Positions 1 to 6,717 of a DNA stretch of 9,805 nucleotides are shown here, piece after piece. Position 1 is the stretch's first letter. Each line of letters opens with the position of its first letter. The notes beneath the pieces are model-generated. The model searched no databases and was not told where the DNA came from. It saw only the letters and a list, made by a program, of their open reading frames with translations. Source of the DNA: Candidatus Desantisbacteria bacterium CG2_30_40_21 (lineage in GTDB: Bacteria > UBA9089 > CG2-30-40-21); assembly GCA_001873945.1 (NCBI GenBank), contig MNYI01000133.1, positions 1 to 9,805 on the forward strand. Reading direction: 5' to 3'. The position numbers and the translations under genes are program-made.

Positions 1-27
1 AATTCCCTATGCTTATGATATAATATC

Positions 28-208
28 CGCAGCTACTCACCACGAAGACACAAAAAGTTGATAGGTTGATGGGTTGATAAGTGGATGAATTGATAGTAAA
101 TGTTTATGAATTATGAATCTGTGTTCCTTTAACCTATAAACTCATCAACCTATCAACCTATCAATTTATGTGTTCTCCGTGGTGAATTACTTTACCTGAG
201 TAGTTACG
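28..208. repeat. Palindromic MITE-like element, copy 1
   Basis: This is an imperfect inverted-repeat element of about 181 bp. The left arm carries CCACGAAGACAC and then five tandem 8-bp units of the form GTTGATRR (57-96). The right arm carries the inverted units (about 134-165) and then TGTGTTCTCCGTGGT. The central spacer (about 97-133) is not repetitive. The right terminus TGAGTAGTTAC (197-207) matches that of the copy at 9591-9787; the left terminus (28-39) is degraded but still ends in CTACTCA. By eye the two copies are about 95% identical, apart from two 8-bp indels. No open frame or transposase is present, so any movement would need a protein supplied elsewhere. I see no clear target duplication around this copy. 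Confidence 0.8.
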
Positions 209-251
209 ATTTTAGTATGAAAAACTTGAACGACGAGTAATAGTTAGCGTA

Positions 252-283
252 GGGGAAAATAGGGTGCTGTCCCCATTTTCCCC
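252..283. repeat. Strong hairpin upstream of nnr
   Basis: GGGGAAAAT (252-260) pairs with ATTTTCCCC (275-283). After one A/C mismatch, GGG (262-264) pairs with CCC (271-273) around a TGCTGT loop. The structure has 12 base pairs with a single interior mismatch. It is not followed by a T-run, so it is not a standard intrinsic terminator. It could be a REP-like dispersed palindrome or an mRNA structure in the nnr leader. Confidence 0.6.
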
Positions 284-290
284 TTGGAGT

Positions 291-309
291 GCATTACCTC
301 AGGTAATGC
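291..309. promoter_or_regulatory. Perfect 19-bp palindrome next to nnr ribosome site
   Basis: GCATTACCT and AGGTAATGC form a perfect 9-bp inverted repeat around a single central C. It ends two bases before the nnr Shine-Dalgarno sequence (311-316). The symmetry and spacing suit an operator for a dimeric repressor, or an mRNA stem beside the ribosome site. Neither role is demonstrated, and no regulator gene is visible nearby. Confidence 0.45.
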
Positions 310-321
310 AAGGTGGTATAT

Positions 322-1896
322 ATGAAAATCGTAACGCGTGAACAAATGCAGGAGATTGATCGAATCACAACATTAGAATATGGCTTATCCAGTGCCATTC
401 TCATGGAAAACGCCGGGATACAGGCATTCTTAGCCATAAAAGATTACCTCCAACAAATAGATGAGGTAGCACCTCTGGCAGGTGTAAAGATAGCTGTTTT
501 ATGCGGTGGAGGCAATAATGGTGGGGATGGGTTTGTGATTGCCAGACACTTATTTAATCATGGAGTCAGGGTGACCATTTATCTCCTTACCACGGAGGAA
601 AAGATAAGGGGTGATGCCCTGATAAATCTTGAGGCTGCCAGACAATTTGGCGTGCCTATCCAGATTGTTACCAATAGTGATGAATTAAATGCTATCATTC
701 CTCAATTACAGCATAATAAAGTGATTATCGATGCTATCCTTGGAACAGGGCTGATAGGACAGGTGAAAGGATTATATGGCTCGGCAATAAAAATAATCAA
801 CGAGATTTTCGTTCCAGTGATAGCCATAGATATTCCCTCTGGTCTGGATGCAAATACTGGTATGCCACTTGGGGAGGCTGTCCATGCAGCCATAACAGTT
901 ACCTTTGGTTTGCCAAAGGTGGGGATGATGATACCACACGAGATAGAGTATGTCGGAAAATTGGTTGTAGCAAATATCAGTTTTCCGCCACAACTCATTG
1001 ATCATGAACGGCTAAAGATAAACCTTATGTCTCATGAGGAAATAGTCCCGCTTATCCCCAAACATCCTGTAACTGCTCATAAGGGATCGTGTGGCAAGGT
1101 GTTTGTTCTTGCTGGATCAGTTGGTATGACCGGAGCTGCTGCCCTTTGTAGTGAAGCAGCCCTGCGGGTTGGGGCAGGATTAGTTACCCTCGGTATCCCT
1201 GAAAGCCTGAACCATATCATGGAAGTAAAACTCACTGAGGTTATGACCATTCCCCTACCACAAACACCAGATGCCGGTTTCAGCCAGCAGGGGTATGAGA
1301 GGATAATAAACTTTTGTGAATCAATGAATGCCGTGGCTATTGGTCCTGGTATTGGCAGAAATACGGATACCGAAGAGCTTATCAAAAAACTCATCCTTGA
1401 GCTAAAAATACCCATGGTGATAGATGCAGATGCTATCTTTGCCCTTGCCTTACAGCTTGATATATTGAGGCATAAAAATGCACCAGCAGTTATCACCCCT
1501 CACCCGGGCGAGATGGCTCATTTGCTTGGGATAACTATTAATGAGGTGCAAAACAATCGTATAGCCATTGCCCAGAAATTTGCTGAAGAATATGACACTA
1601 CTGTGGTACTCAAGGGTGTCAGAACCATTATCGCTGACCCTGATGGCAATATCTGGATAAATCCAACAGGTAATCAGGGTATGGCTACAGCCGGGTGTGG
1701 AGATGTGCTGACAGGAATGATAAGTGGATTGATTGCCCAGGGGTTATCTGCTCCTGATGCAGCAAGGCTTGGTGTATTTTTACATGGATTAGCTGGTGAT
1801 ATAAAGGCAAAGGAAAAGGGATACCTGCCTCTTATTGCCTCAGATGTCTCCTCTGGTATTCCGGAGGCGATTAATTCTCATGCTGGCAAGGCGTGA
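322..1896 (+). CDS. nnr: Bifunctional NAD(P)H-hydrate epimerase / ADP-dependent NAD(P)H-hydrate dehydratase
   Basis: This cytosolic metabolite-repair enzyme converts NADHX and NADPHX, hydrated forms of the cofactors, back to NAD(P)H. The N-terminal domain (about 1-225) epimerises the S and R forms; the C-terminal domain (about 240-520) dehydrates the S form using ADP. Numbered from ATG 322 (524 aa), the epimerase motifs are GGGNNGGDG (62-70) and IDIPSGLDA (169-177). The dehydratase, which has a ribokinase-like fold, shows KGSCGKVFVLAGS (254-266), DADAI (368-372), ITPHPGEMAHL (391-401) and GMATAGCGDVLTG (453-465), with the likely catalytic Asp at 461. Length and domain order are normal for the fused bacterial form. 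I chose ATG 322 over the in-frame GTG at 313 because AGGTGG (311-316) sits 5 nt before ATG and would overlap the GTG. No functional link to the following aconitase gene is evident. Confidence 0.95.
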   Translation: MKIVTREQMQEIDRITTLEYGLSSAILMENAGIQAFLAIKDYLQQIDEVAPLAGVKIAVLCGGGNNGGDGFVIARHLFNHGVRVTIYLLTTEEKIRGDALINLEAARQFGVPIQIVTNSDELNAIIPQLQHNKVIIDAILGTGLIGQVKGLYGSAIKIINEIFVPVIAIDIPSGLDANTGMPLGEAVHAAITVTFGLPKVGMMIPHEIEYVGKLVVANISFPPQLIDHERLKINLMSHEEIVPLIPKHPVTAHKGSCGKVFVLAGSVGMTGAAALCSEAALRVGAGLVTLGIPESLNHIMEVKLTEVMTIPLPQTPDAGFSQQGYERIINFCESMNAVAIGPGIGRNTDTEELIKKLILELKIPMVIDADAIFALALQLDILRHKNAPAVITPHPGEMAHLLGITINEVQNNRIAIAQKFAEEYDTTVVLKGVRTIIADPDGNIWINPTGNQGMATAGCGDVLTGMISGLIAQGLSAPDAARLGVFLHGLAGDIKAKEKGYLPLIASDVSSGIPEAINSHAGKA

Positions 1897-1907
1897 GAAG
1901 CGAGCAT

Positions 1908-2027
1908 ACTACTCAAGGGGAAAATTGATGGGTTGATGGGGTGATGGGGTGATGGAACACAAATCCATAAACCTATCAACTTATCAACTAATAAACCTAT
2001 CAACTAATCAACTTATTTTTTCTCCGG
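1908..2027. repeat. Palindromic MITE-like element, copy 3 (degenerate, inverted)
   Basis: The nnr-acn gap is largely filled by a diverged copy of the element seen at both window ends. CTACTCA (1909-1915) matches the element terminus. Four 8-bp units follow (1924-1955, TTGATGG/GGTGATGG type), then the core GGAACACAAATCCATAAAC (1954-1972). Six inverted 8-bp units of the CTATCAAC type follow (1965-2012), then a T-rich CTCCGG end. The core is the reverse complement of the core in copies 1 and 2, with a 7-bp deletion, so this copy lies in the opposite orientation. The far terminus is not recognisable, so the right boundary is approximate. The aconitase ribosome site begins only about 14 bp beyond it. 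Confidence 0.65.
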
Positions 2028-2051
2028 CGACTTATCAACAGGAGGAACATT

Positions 2052-3986
2052 ATGTCCAAAACCATCACCCAAAAAATATTTGAAAAACACCTGATAGAGG
2101 GGAAATTTGAGCCCGGTAAAGAGATAGCCATCAAAATAGACCAGACCCTGACACAGGATGCAACTGGTACCATGGCGTATCTTCAGTTTGAGGCAATGGG
2201 TGTAGCACGGGTTAAAACAGAGCTTTCAGTAAGTTTCGTGGATCATAATACCATTCAAATAGGGTTTGAGAATGCTGATGATCATCGCTATCTTCAGAGC
2301 ATTGCTGATAGATATGGTATTTTGTTTTCCCGGGCAGGGAATGGGATCTGCCATCAGGTACATTTAGAACGATTTGGCAAGCCAGGCAGGACACTTTTGG
2401 GTTCTGACAGCCATACCCCGACAGCTGGTGGATTGGGGATGATTGGCATTGGTGCTGGCGGATTAGATGTAGCATTGGCAATGGCTGGTGAGCCATTTTT
2501 CCTTACCTGTCCGATGGTTATCAAGATAAACCTGAAAGGGGCATTGAAGCCATGGGTTTCAGCCAAGGATGTGATCCTGAAGGTATTGGAGATATTTGGC
2601 ACTTCAGGCAATGTTGGCTGCGTTCTTGAGTATGGCGGGGATGGGGTAGAGACACTTTCTGTGCCTGAAAGGGCAACCATTACCAATATGGGCACAGAAT
2701 GCGGAATTACAACCTCTGTCTTCCCCTCAGATGGCATAACACGAGAATTTCTCAAGGCTCAGGGCAGGGAAGATGATTGGACAGAGATAACAGTTGATGA
2801 GGATGCAGAGTATGATGGAATAGTTGACATCTTGCTTGACGAACTTGTTCCAATGGTTGCTTGTCCACATAACCCTGGAAATATCAAAACCATAAAAGAG
2901 ATTGAGGGGATAATCGTCAATCAGGTATGTATTGGCAGTTGTACCAATTCATCCTATAAAGACCTGATGACCGTTGCCGGGATACTAAAAGGACGCAAAA
3001 CACATCCAACCGTCAGCCTTGTTATCTCACCGGGTTCAAAACAGGTACTCGAAAATATTGCCATGAATGGGGCATTGGCTGACCTTTTAGCTGCTGGGGC
3101 AAGGGTTACAGAGCCTGTTTGCGGTTTCTGCATTGGCAACAGCCAATCACCCCAAACAAATGCTGTCTCTGTTCGCACCTCTAATCGAAACTTCTTTGGC
3201 AGATCAGGAACACGGGACGCTCAGGTATACCTGCTTAGTCCTGAAAGTGCAGCAGCAGCAGCTATTACAGGCAAGATGACTGACCCGCGGGATTTAGGCA
3301 TGGAATATCCTCAAGTCCAAACACCTGAAAGATTTTATACAGATGATAGTATGATAATTACACCATCCCTGTCATTGGTTGAAATATACCGTGGTCCAAA
3401 TATTGGAGAGCCACCGTATAATACACCAATACCGGAAGATATTCAAGGTATAGTCACCATCAAGGTTGGCGATAAAATTACCACAGACCACATTATCCCG
3501 GCTGGTAGCCGAATGAAATATCGCTCAAATATATCTGCATACTCAAAATTTGTATTTGAGATAGAAGATGAGGGTTTTGCCAATCGGGCCACAGATTACA
3601 GGGATAAAGGCAAACATAATATTATTGTAGCTGGAATAGGCTATGGACAGGGTTCATCCCGGGAACATGCCGCTATATGCCCCTCGTTTCTGGGGGTAAA
3701 GGTGGTGCTTGCCAAATCGTTTGAAAGAATACATGCCGCAAATCTGATAAACTTTGGCATTATTCCATTGACCTTTGTCATGGAGGCTGATTATGAACAG
3801 ATCAATGCAGGGGAAGAGGTAATGATACCAAATGTCAGGGAATTGTTGGCAGAAAATAAGCCCTTGATAGCACAGATAAACAACAGGGAAATAGCTGTCA
3901 ATTATTCTCTAACCGACAGGCAGAGACAGATACTTCTTGCTGGTGGGATGCTGGCATATATTGGAAACAAAGGTGCAGGGGGGTAA
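2052..3986 (+). CDS. acn: Aconitate hydratase, Aquifex-type single-chain form
   Basis: This is a [4Fe-4S] TCA-cycle enzyme that interconverts citrate and isocitrate via cis-aconitate in the cytosol. The 644-aa chain begins at ATG 2052 with GGAGG at 2041-2045. The catalytic domains (about 1-450) contain GSDSHTPTAGG (117-127). Cluster ligands are C297 in CIGSCTNSS and C357 and C360 in VCGFCIGNS. After a linker, the swivel domain (about 465-630) has GDKITTDHIIPAG (473-485) and GYGQGSSREHAA (530-541), with the substrate-binding SSRE. At about 640 residues it is much shorter than the roughly 890-residue AcnA/AcnB enzymes and fits the shorter Aquifex-type aconitase family. A fused LeuC/LeuD-like isopropylmalate isomerase or homoaconitase is the alternative, since these share the motifs; no leucine or lysine biosynthesis genes are nearby. 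A repeat element lies directly upstream. Confidence 0.9.
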   Translation: MSKTITQKIFEKHLIEGKFEPGKEIAIKIDQTLTQDATGTMAYLQFEAMGVARVKTELSVSFVDHNTIQIGFENADDHRYLQSIADRYGILFSRAGNGICHQVHLERFGKPGRTLLGSDSHTPTAGGLGMIGIGAGGLDVALAMAGEPFFLTCPMVIKINLKGALKPWVSAKDVILKVLEIFGTSGNVGCVLEYGGDGVETLSVPERATITNMGTECGITTSVFPSDGITREFLKAQGREDDWTEITVDEDAEYDGIVDILLDELVPMVACPHNPGNIKTIKEIEGIIVNQVCIGSCTNSSYKDLMTVAGILKGRKTHPTVSLVISPGSKQVLENIAMNGALADLLAAGARVTEPVCGFCIGNSQSPQTNAVSVRTSNRNFFGRSGTRDAQVYLLSPESAAAAAITGKMTDPRDLGMEYPQVQTPERFYTDDSMIITPSLSLVEIYRGPNIGEPPYNTPIPEDIQGIVTIKVGDKITTDHIIPAGSRMKYRSNISAYSKFVFEIEDEGFANRATDYRDKGKHNIIVAGIGYGQGSSREHAAICPSFLGVKVVLAKSFERIHAANLINFGIIPLTFVMEADYEQINAGEEVMIPNVRELLAENKPLIAQINNREIAVNYSLTDRQRQILLAGGMLAYIGNKGAGG

Positions 3987-4126
3987 TATGGGATTAGAAT
4001 GTTAAGGTTCAATAGATGTTGAAAATCGATCAACGGGGGACATTTGATGCAAACGAGAAGTAACAGCTTGTAAAGTTTATTTGTTGACGGCTACTTAGAC
4101 AGTTGCTTTGTTTCGATGTCTTTCCC

Positions 4127-4177
4127 TTTTTTGTCCCCTTCGTGTTTTTCGTGCTCTTCGTGGTAAACGGGTTCTTC
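4127..4177. repeat. 51-bp direct repeat, first copy (CTTCGTG/CACGAAG family)
   Basis: This 51-bp block is identical, base for base, to 4311-4361. It contains CCTTCGTG, TTTTTCGTG, CTCTTCGTGG and TAAACGGGTTCTTC. Positions 4138-4167 are also the inverted partner of 4198-4227. Similar CACGAAG strings are known as dispersed repeats in many environmental genomes; assignment to that group is by resemblance. Confidence 0.85.
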
Positions 4178-4197
4178 ATCGAACTGATTTTCTATTT

Positions 4198-4227
4198 TTT
4201 ACCACGAAGAACACGAAGAACACGAAG
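4198..4227. repeat. Inverted CACGAAG repeat arm
   Basis: TTTACCACGAAG followed by AACACGAAG units is the reverse complement of 4138-4167 at 28 of 30 positions. In RNA one of the two mismatches becomes a G-U wobble. The two arms could form a stem of about 30 bp with a 30-nt loop (4168-4197). The arm is built from a 9-bp unit, roughly CACGAAGAA, repeated about three times. Confidence 0.8.
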
Positions 4228-4310
4228 AAATTACAGAACAAATCGTTTAATTACATTTTTGAGCATTCCGACATTAAAAATAACTCGATTCGACAACTCA
4301 TCAAATTTCT

Positions 4311-4361
4311 TTTTTTGTCCCCTTCGTGTTTTTCGTGCTCTTCGTGGTAAACGGGTTCTTC
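4311..4361. repeat. 51-bp direct repeat, second copy
   Basis: This block is identical to 4127-4177, and 133 bp separate the two. It then diverges into CGCGGTAAAA. Being a direct copy of the first block, it can also pair with the inverted arm at 4198-4227, so two alternative hairpins are possible. It ends about 50 bp from the pyrD stop codon. Confidence 0.85.
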
Positions 4362-4410
4362 GCGGTAAAAAACTTCTGTTACCGTCATTTTAAGGTTGAC
4401 AAGACACTAC

Positions 4411-5313
4411 CTACATCCGTATCTCCCCCATTTTCACCATCTTCCGTTGTTTCATGTAATCTCTTATTCCCTCAATTATTTCCACACCTGCCTTAGGATT
4501 GACAAAATTGGCAGTACCAATACACACGGCTGTTGCCCCAACAAGCAGGAACTCAAGACTATCCTCCCATGTCATTATCCCACCCTGACCTATTACCGGA
4601 ACGGTTACGAATTTGCAAACATCACGAACCATCCTCAAGGCAACAGGTTTAATAGCTGGTCCAGACAACCCGCCAGTGATATTCGATAGACAAGGTTTTC
4701 TGGACTCAATATCCAGAGCCATACCCAGCAATGTATTTATCAAGGAAATAGCATCTGCCCCCCCATCAACTGCTGCCTGAGCAATAGGGACAATATCCGT
4801 TACATTTGGACTTAATTTTACTATTAAGGGCAGGGTCGTAGCCTTACGAACCTGATTAACCACCTCAAAGGTAAGCATCATATCCTGACCAAACAACATC
4901 CCCCCATGGGAGACATTTGGACATGATACATTTATCTCTAAGGCATCAATACCCTCTTTATTGCTTAATTCTCGGGCTATAGTGGCATACTCTTCTGGTG
5001 TTTCACCACAGATATTGGCAATAATAGTTGTTGGAATATCTGACAGCAAGGGCAGTTTTTCTTTCAAGAATCGTGATAAGCCCATATTTTGCAAACCAAT
5101 TGCATTAAGCATTCCTGAAGATGTTTCAACAATCCTTGGTGGGGGATTACCCTTTCGCTCTTTCAGTGTAATCCCTTTAAGAATAATACCACCAAGCATG
5201 GATAAATCTATTAATTCAGCATATTCCTGTCCATATCCAAAGCATCCAGAGGCAACCAGCACAGGATTTTTCAGCCTTAATTTGCCAATATTTACAGAAA
5301 GGTTTGGTTCCAT
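4411..5313 (-). CDS. pyrD: Dihydroorotate dehydrogenase class 1B, catalytic subunit
   Basis: This FMN enzyme oxidises dihydroorotate to orotate, the fourth step of de novo UMP synthesis. In class 1B, electrons pass through PyrK to NAD+. The 300-aa TIM-barrel protein has KNPVLVASGCFGYG (15-28), KGITLKERKGNPPPR (46-60), the substrate motif NAIGLQNMG (70-78), the catalytic loop NVSCPNVSHGG (128-138) with Cys131 as the base, VKLSPNVTDI (165-174), GGLSGPAIKP (214-223) and the FMN-phosphate region IGQGGI...GTANF (241-270). A catalytic Cys, rather than Ser, marks class 1. The pyrK neighbour, whose stop codon lies 15 nt upstream of this ATG, points to subtype 1B. A purine-rich stretch (AGGGGG, 5325-5330) precedes the ATG. 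Length is normal and no key residue is missing. Confidence 0.96.
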   Translation of the reverse strand: MEPNLSVNIGKLRLKNPVLVASGCFGYGQEYAELIDLSMLGGIILKGITLKERKGNPPPRIVETSSGMLNAIGLQNMGLSRFLKEKLPLLSDIPTTIIANICGETPEEYATIARELSNKEGIDALEINVSCPNVSHGGMLFGQDMMLTFEVVNQVRKATTLPLIVKLSPNVTDIVPIAQAAVDGGADAISLINTLLGMALDIESRKPCLSNITGGLSGPAIKPVALRMVRDVCKFVTVPVIGQGGIMTWEDSLEFLLVGATAVCIGTANFVNPKAGVEIIEGIRDYMKQRKMVKMGEIRM

Positions 5314-5328
5314 TATTTTATTTTCCCC

Positions 5329-6120
5329 CTACCTCCACAATATTTCCTTTGCATCAAATACAGGTCCATCAACACAGACCCTTTTGTATTCAAAATGAGA
5401 TGGGGAATGATGATCAACCATCTTCACCACACATCCCAGGCATGCCCCTACCCCACAAGCCATGTTAGCCTCCAGTGATATCTGACATGGGGATGAATAA
5501 AGTTGAGCTATCTCTGAAAGCACCTTGAGCATTGGCATTGGACCACAACCATAGATAGGTAGTTGAGGGGATGCAGCCGTTACCAGAAAATCTTCAAGCA
5601 AATCAGTCGCAATCCCCTTAATCCCCAAACTTCCATCATCAGTGGCTACCTGCACACCTATACCCAATGCCTCAAGTTTTTCCAAACAGATAATACCAGT
5701 CTTTGTTTTACTTCCAATCAGCATTTTTACTTCTGTAAACTGTCTTAATCTTTCAGCCAGGGCAAAGAGCGGTGCTACCCCTACCCCACCAGCAACTAAG
5801 ATAGCAGTAAAGGTATCCTCTTTAGCCATGAACCCATGCCCAAGGGGACCAATTATATCCAATTCATCCCCTACCCTTTTTTCAGCTAATAATCGGGTAC
5901 CTGTTCCAACAACCCTGAATAATATCTCAATCCCTGAAGAATTAATGCGATGAATACTGAATGGTCTTCTTAAAAGCGGCATATATTGCGAGGTTATCTT
6001 TACATGAACAAATTGCCCTGGATGAGCATCCTTAGAGATTAAAGGGGCATCCAATGCCAATCGATAATGGTCGCAAGCAACCTCTTCCTTTTCTAATATT
6101 TTTGCAGATAATTGAATCAT
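5329..6120 (-). CDS. pyrK: Dihydroorotate dehydrogenase electron transfer subunit
   Basis: This FAD and [2Fe-2S] subunit pairs with PyrD and passes electrons from dihydroorotate to NAD+. The 263-aa chain has a ferredoxin-reductase-type FAD domain with RRPFSIHR (51-58), then GPLGHGF (91-97), a nucleotide-binding LVAGGVGVAPLFAL (108-121) and the YGCGPMPML motif (190-198). Four cysteines bind the 2Fe-2S cluster near the C-terminus: C222, C227 and C230 in ACGVGACLGC, and C249 in RVCVDGPVF. Its ATG lies 5 nt after the stop of the upstream TPR lipoprotein gene and its TAG lies 15 nt before pyrD, so the three genes are very probably one transcript. The ribosome site is weak (GGGA about 9 nt before ATG), which fits translational coupling to the gene ahead. 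Confidence 0.95.
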   Translation of the reverse strand: MIQLSAKILEKEEVACDHYRLALDAPLISKDAHPGQFVHVKITSQYMPLLRRPFSIHRINSSGIEILFRVVGTGTRLLAEKRVGDELDIIGPLGHGFMAKEDTFTAILVAGGVGVAPLFALAERLRQFTEVKMLIGSKTKTGIICLEKLEALGIGVQVATDDGSLGIKGIATDLLEDFLVTAASPQLPIYGCGPMPMLKVLSEIAQLYSSPCQISLEANMACGVGACLGCVVKMVDHHSPSHFEYKRVCVDGPVFDAKEILWR

Positions 6121-6125
6121 TATTG

Positions 6126-6557
6126 TTATTTCCCAACTGTATTTGTTGATAAATCCTGCTCTGTCAAATTTGTAATGCTTAAACTGCCCGTTGTCCCTGT
6201 GCCTATCTTTTTTGTCGAATACGGATCAAGTTTGATAGCCATAATAAATGTCTCTACTGATTCCTTATTCTTTCCCATCATCTCATACACACTTCCAAGG
6301 GTATAATAAGAGGCAGGGTCTTTGGGATCAAGTCTGATAGCCTCATTAAGCTCAACAACTGCATCCTCATATTTCTTGTCAGTAATATAGGCTTGAGCCG
6401 TTACAAGATGTGAATCCTTGAGTTGGACACTGTCTTGTTGTGATATTACAGGCTTAGTGATGCTAATTTTTCCTTCCTTTGTATTTTCAGCCTTGCCACA
6501 TCCCATAATGAACGAACAAATACATAACGATAATATTAATCGTCGAAGATTAATCAT
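6126..6557 (-). CDS. TPR-repeat lipoprotein of unknown role
   Basis: This is a predicted 143-aa lipoprotein. The N-terminus is a short lipoprotein signal: MINLRR, a hydrophobic stretch (7-18), then FIMGC with the lipid-bearing Cys at 20. After a linker there are two TPR units, about 51-79 (YEDAVVELNEAIRLDP) and 83-113 (YYTLGSVYEMMGKNKESVE), followed by a Ser/Thr/Gly-rich tail (about 115-143). TPRs bind other proteins; the partner is unknown. I chose ATG 6557 because GGAGGG lies 5 nt upstream (6563-6568) and the signal peptide begins there. The same frame stays open to 6719, but that extension would run through the promoter at 6597-6625. It is the first gene of an operon with pyrK and pyrD, although a cytosolic pyrimidine enzyme has no obvious need for a lipoprotein. 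Confidence 0.8.
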   Translation of the reverse strand: MINLRRLILSLCICSFIMGCGKAENTKEGKISITKPVISQQDSVQLKDSHLVTAQAYITDKKYEDAVVELNEAIRLDPKDPASYYTLGSVYEMMGKNKESVETFIMAIKLDPYSTKKIGTGTTGSLSITNLTEQDLSTNTVGK

Positions 6558-6596
6558 AATTACCCTCCATACCAGTAAGCTATCTGAACGCTTATT

Positions 6597-6625
6597 AATA
6601 TACCATATATCTTCTTGTATGTCAA
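6597..6625 (-). promoter_or_regulatory. Sigma-70-type promoter for lipoprotein-pyrK-pyrD
   Basis: On the minus strand a perfect -35 TTGACA (6620-6625) is followed by a 17-bp spacer and -10 TATATT (6597-6602), five of six consensus positions. Transcription would start near 6590, leaving a leader of about 33 nt. That leader is too short for a PyrR-type attenuator or a large riboswitch, so control by pyrimidines, if any, would act at initiation or elsewhere. Confidence 0.8.
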
Positions 6626-6666
6626 TAAAAAACATGCCTGCATTATGATCTGTCGCAAAATAACTG

Positions 6667-6695
6667 TTGACATATTGCCAAATAAATGATAAAGT
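6667..6695 (+). promoter_or_regulatory. Sigma-70-type promoter for lepA cluster
   Basis: A perfect -35 TTGACA (6667-6672) is followed by a 17-bp spacer and TAAAGT (6690-6695), four of six -10 positions. The start would fall near 6702, about 55 nt before the lepA start. It diverges from the minus-strand promoter, with about 41 bp between the two -35 boxes. Confidence 0.6.
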
Positions 6696-6717
6696 ATTGG
6701 AGGTAGAGACACTACGC

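Larger units (their letters stand above)
3987..4410. other. Gene-free convergent junction carrying repeats
   Basis: This 424-bp gap lies between the convergent aconitase and pyrD genes. Positions 3987-4126 show no gene, clear promoter or RNA that I can recognise. Positions 4127-4361 are dominated by CACGAAG-type repeats, listed separately. The open frames across it translate the repeats into low-complexity strings such as TKNTKNTKK and have no credible ribosome sites. Positions 4228-4310 are AT-rich and unrecognised. The long inverted repeat could end transcription from both sides, but no classical hairpin with a U-run is present. Confidence 0.7.

Noticed and set aside
57..165. CRISPR array
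   Set aside because: The repeats are 8 bp, contiguous without spacers, and inverted about a centre; no cas genes are present.
191..218. Promoter for nnr: TTTACC, 16 bp, TAGTAT
   Set aside because: Only four of six matches in each box and partly inside the repeat element; in AT-rich DNA this is expected by chance.
313..321. GTG start for nnr at 313
   Set aside because: It lies inside the AGGTGG ribosome site that correctly serves ATG 322, and homologues usually begin MKIVT-like.
4103..4393. Open frames across the convergent gap (also 4108-4350) as small proteins
   Set aside because: They translate the CACGAAG/CTTCGTG repeats into strings such as RRTRRTRRN and TKNTKNTKK, overlap each other in different frames and have no convincing ribosome site.
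4961..5398. Long plus-strand frames opposite pyrD and pyrK
   Set aside because: They are antisense shadows of well-conserved genes, with no ribosome site and no recognisable motif.
5329..6120. Generic ferredoxin reductase or hydrogenase/sulfhydrogenase gamma subunit
   Set aside because: The family motifs overlap, but the four-Cys 2Fe-2S pattern and direct coupling to pyrD make PyrK the clear reading.
6558..6590. Pyrimidine-responsive attenuator in the lipoprotein-pyrKD leader
   Set aside because: The predicted leader is only about 33 nt, with no room for alternative stems and no U-run.
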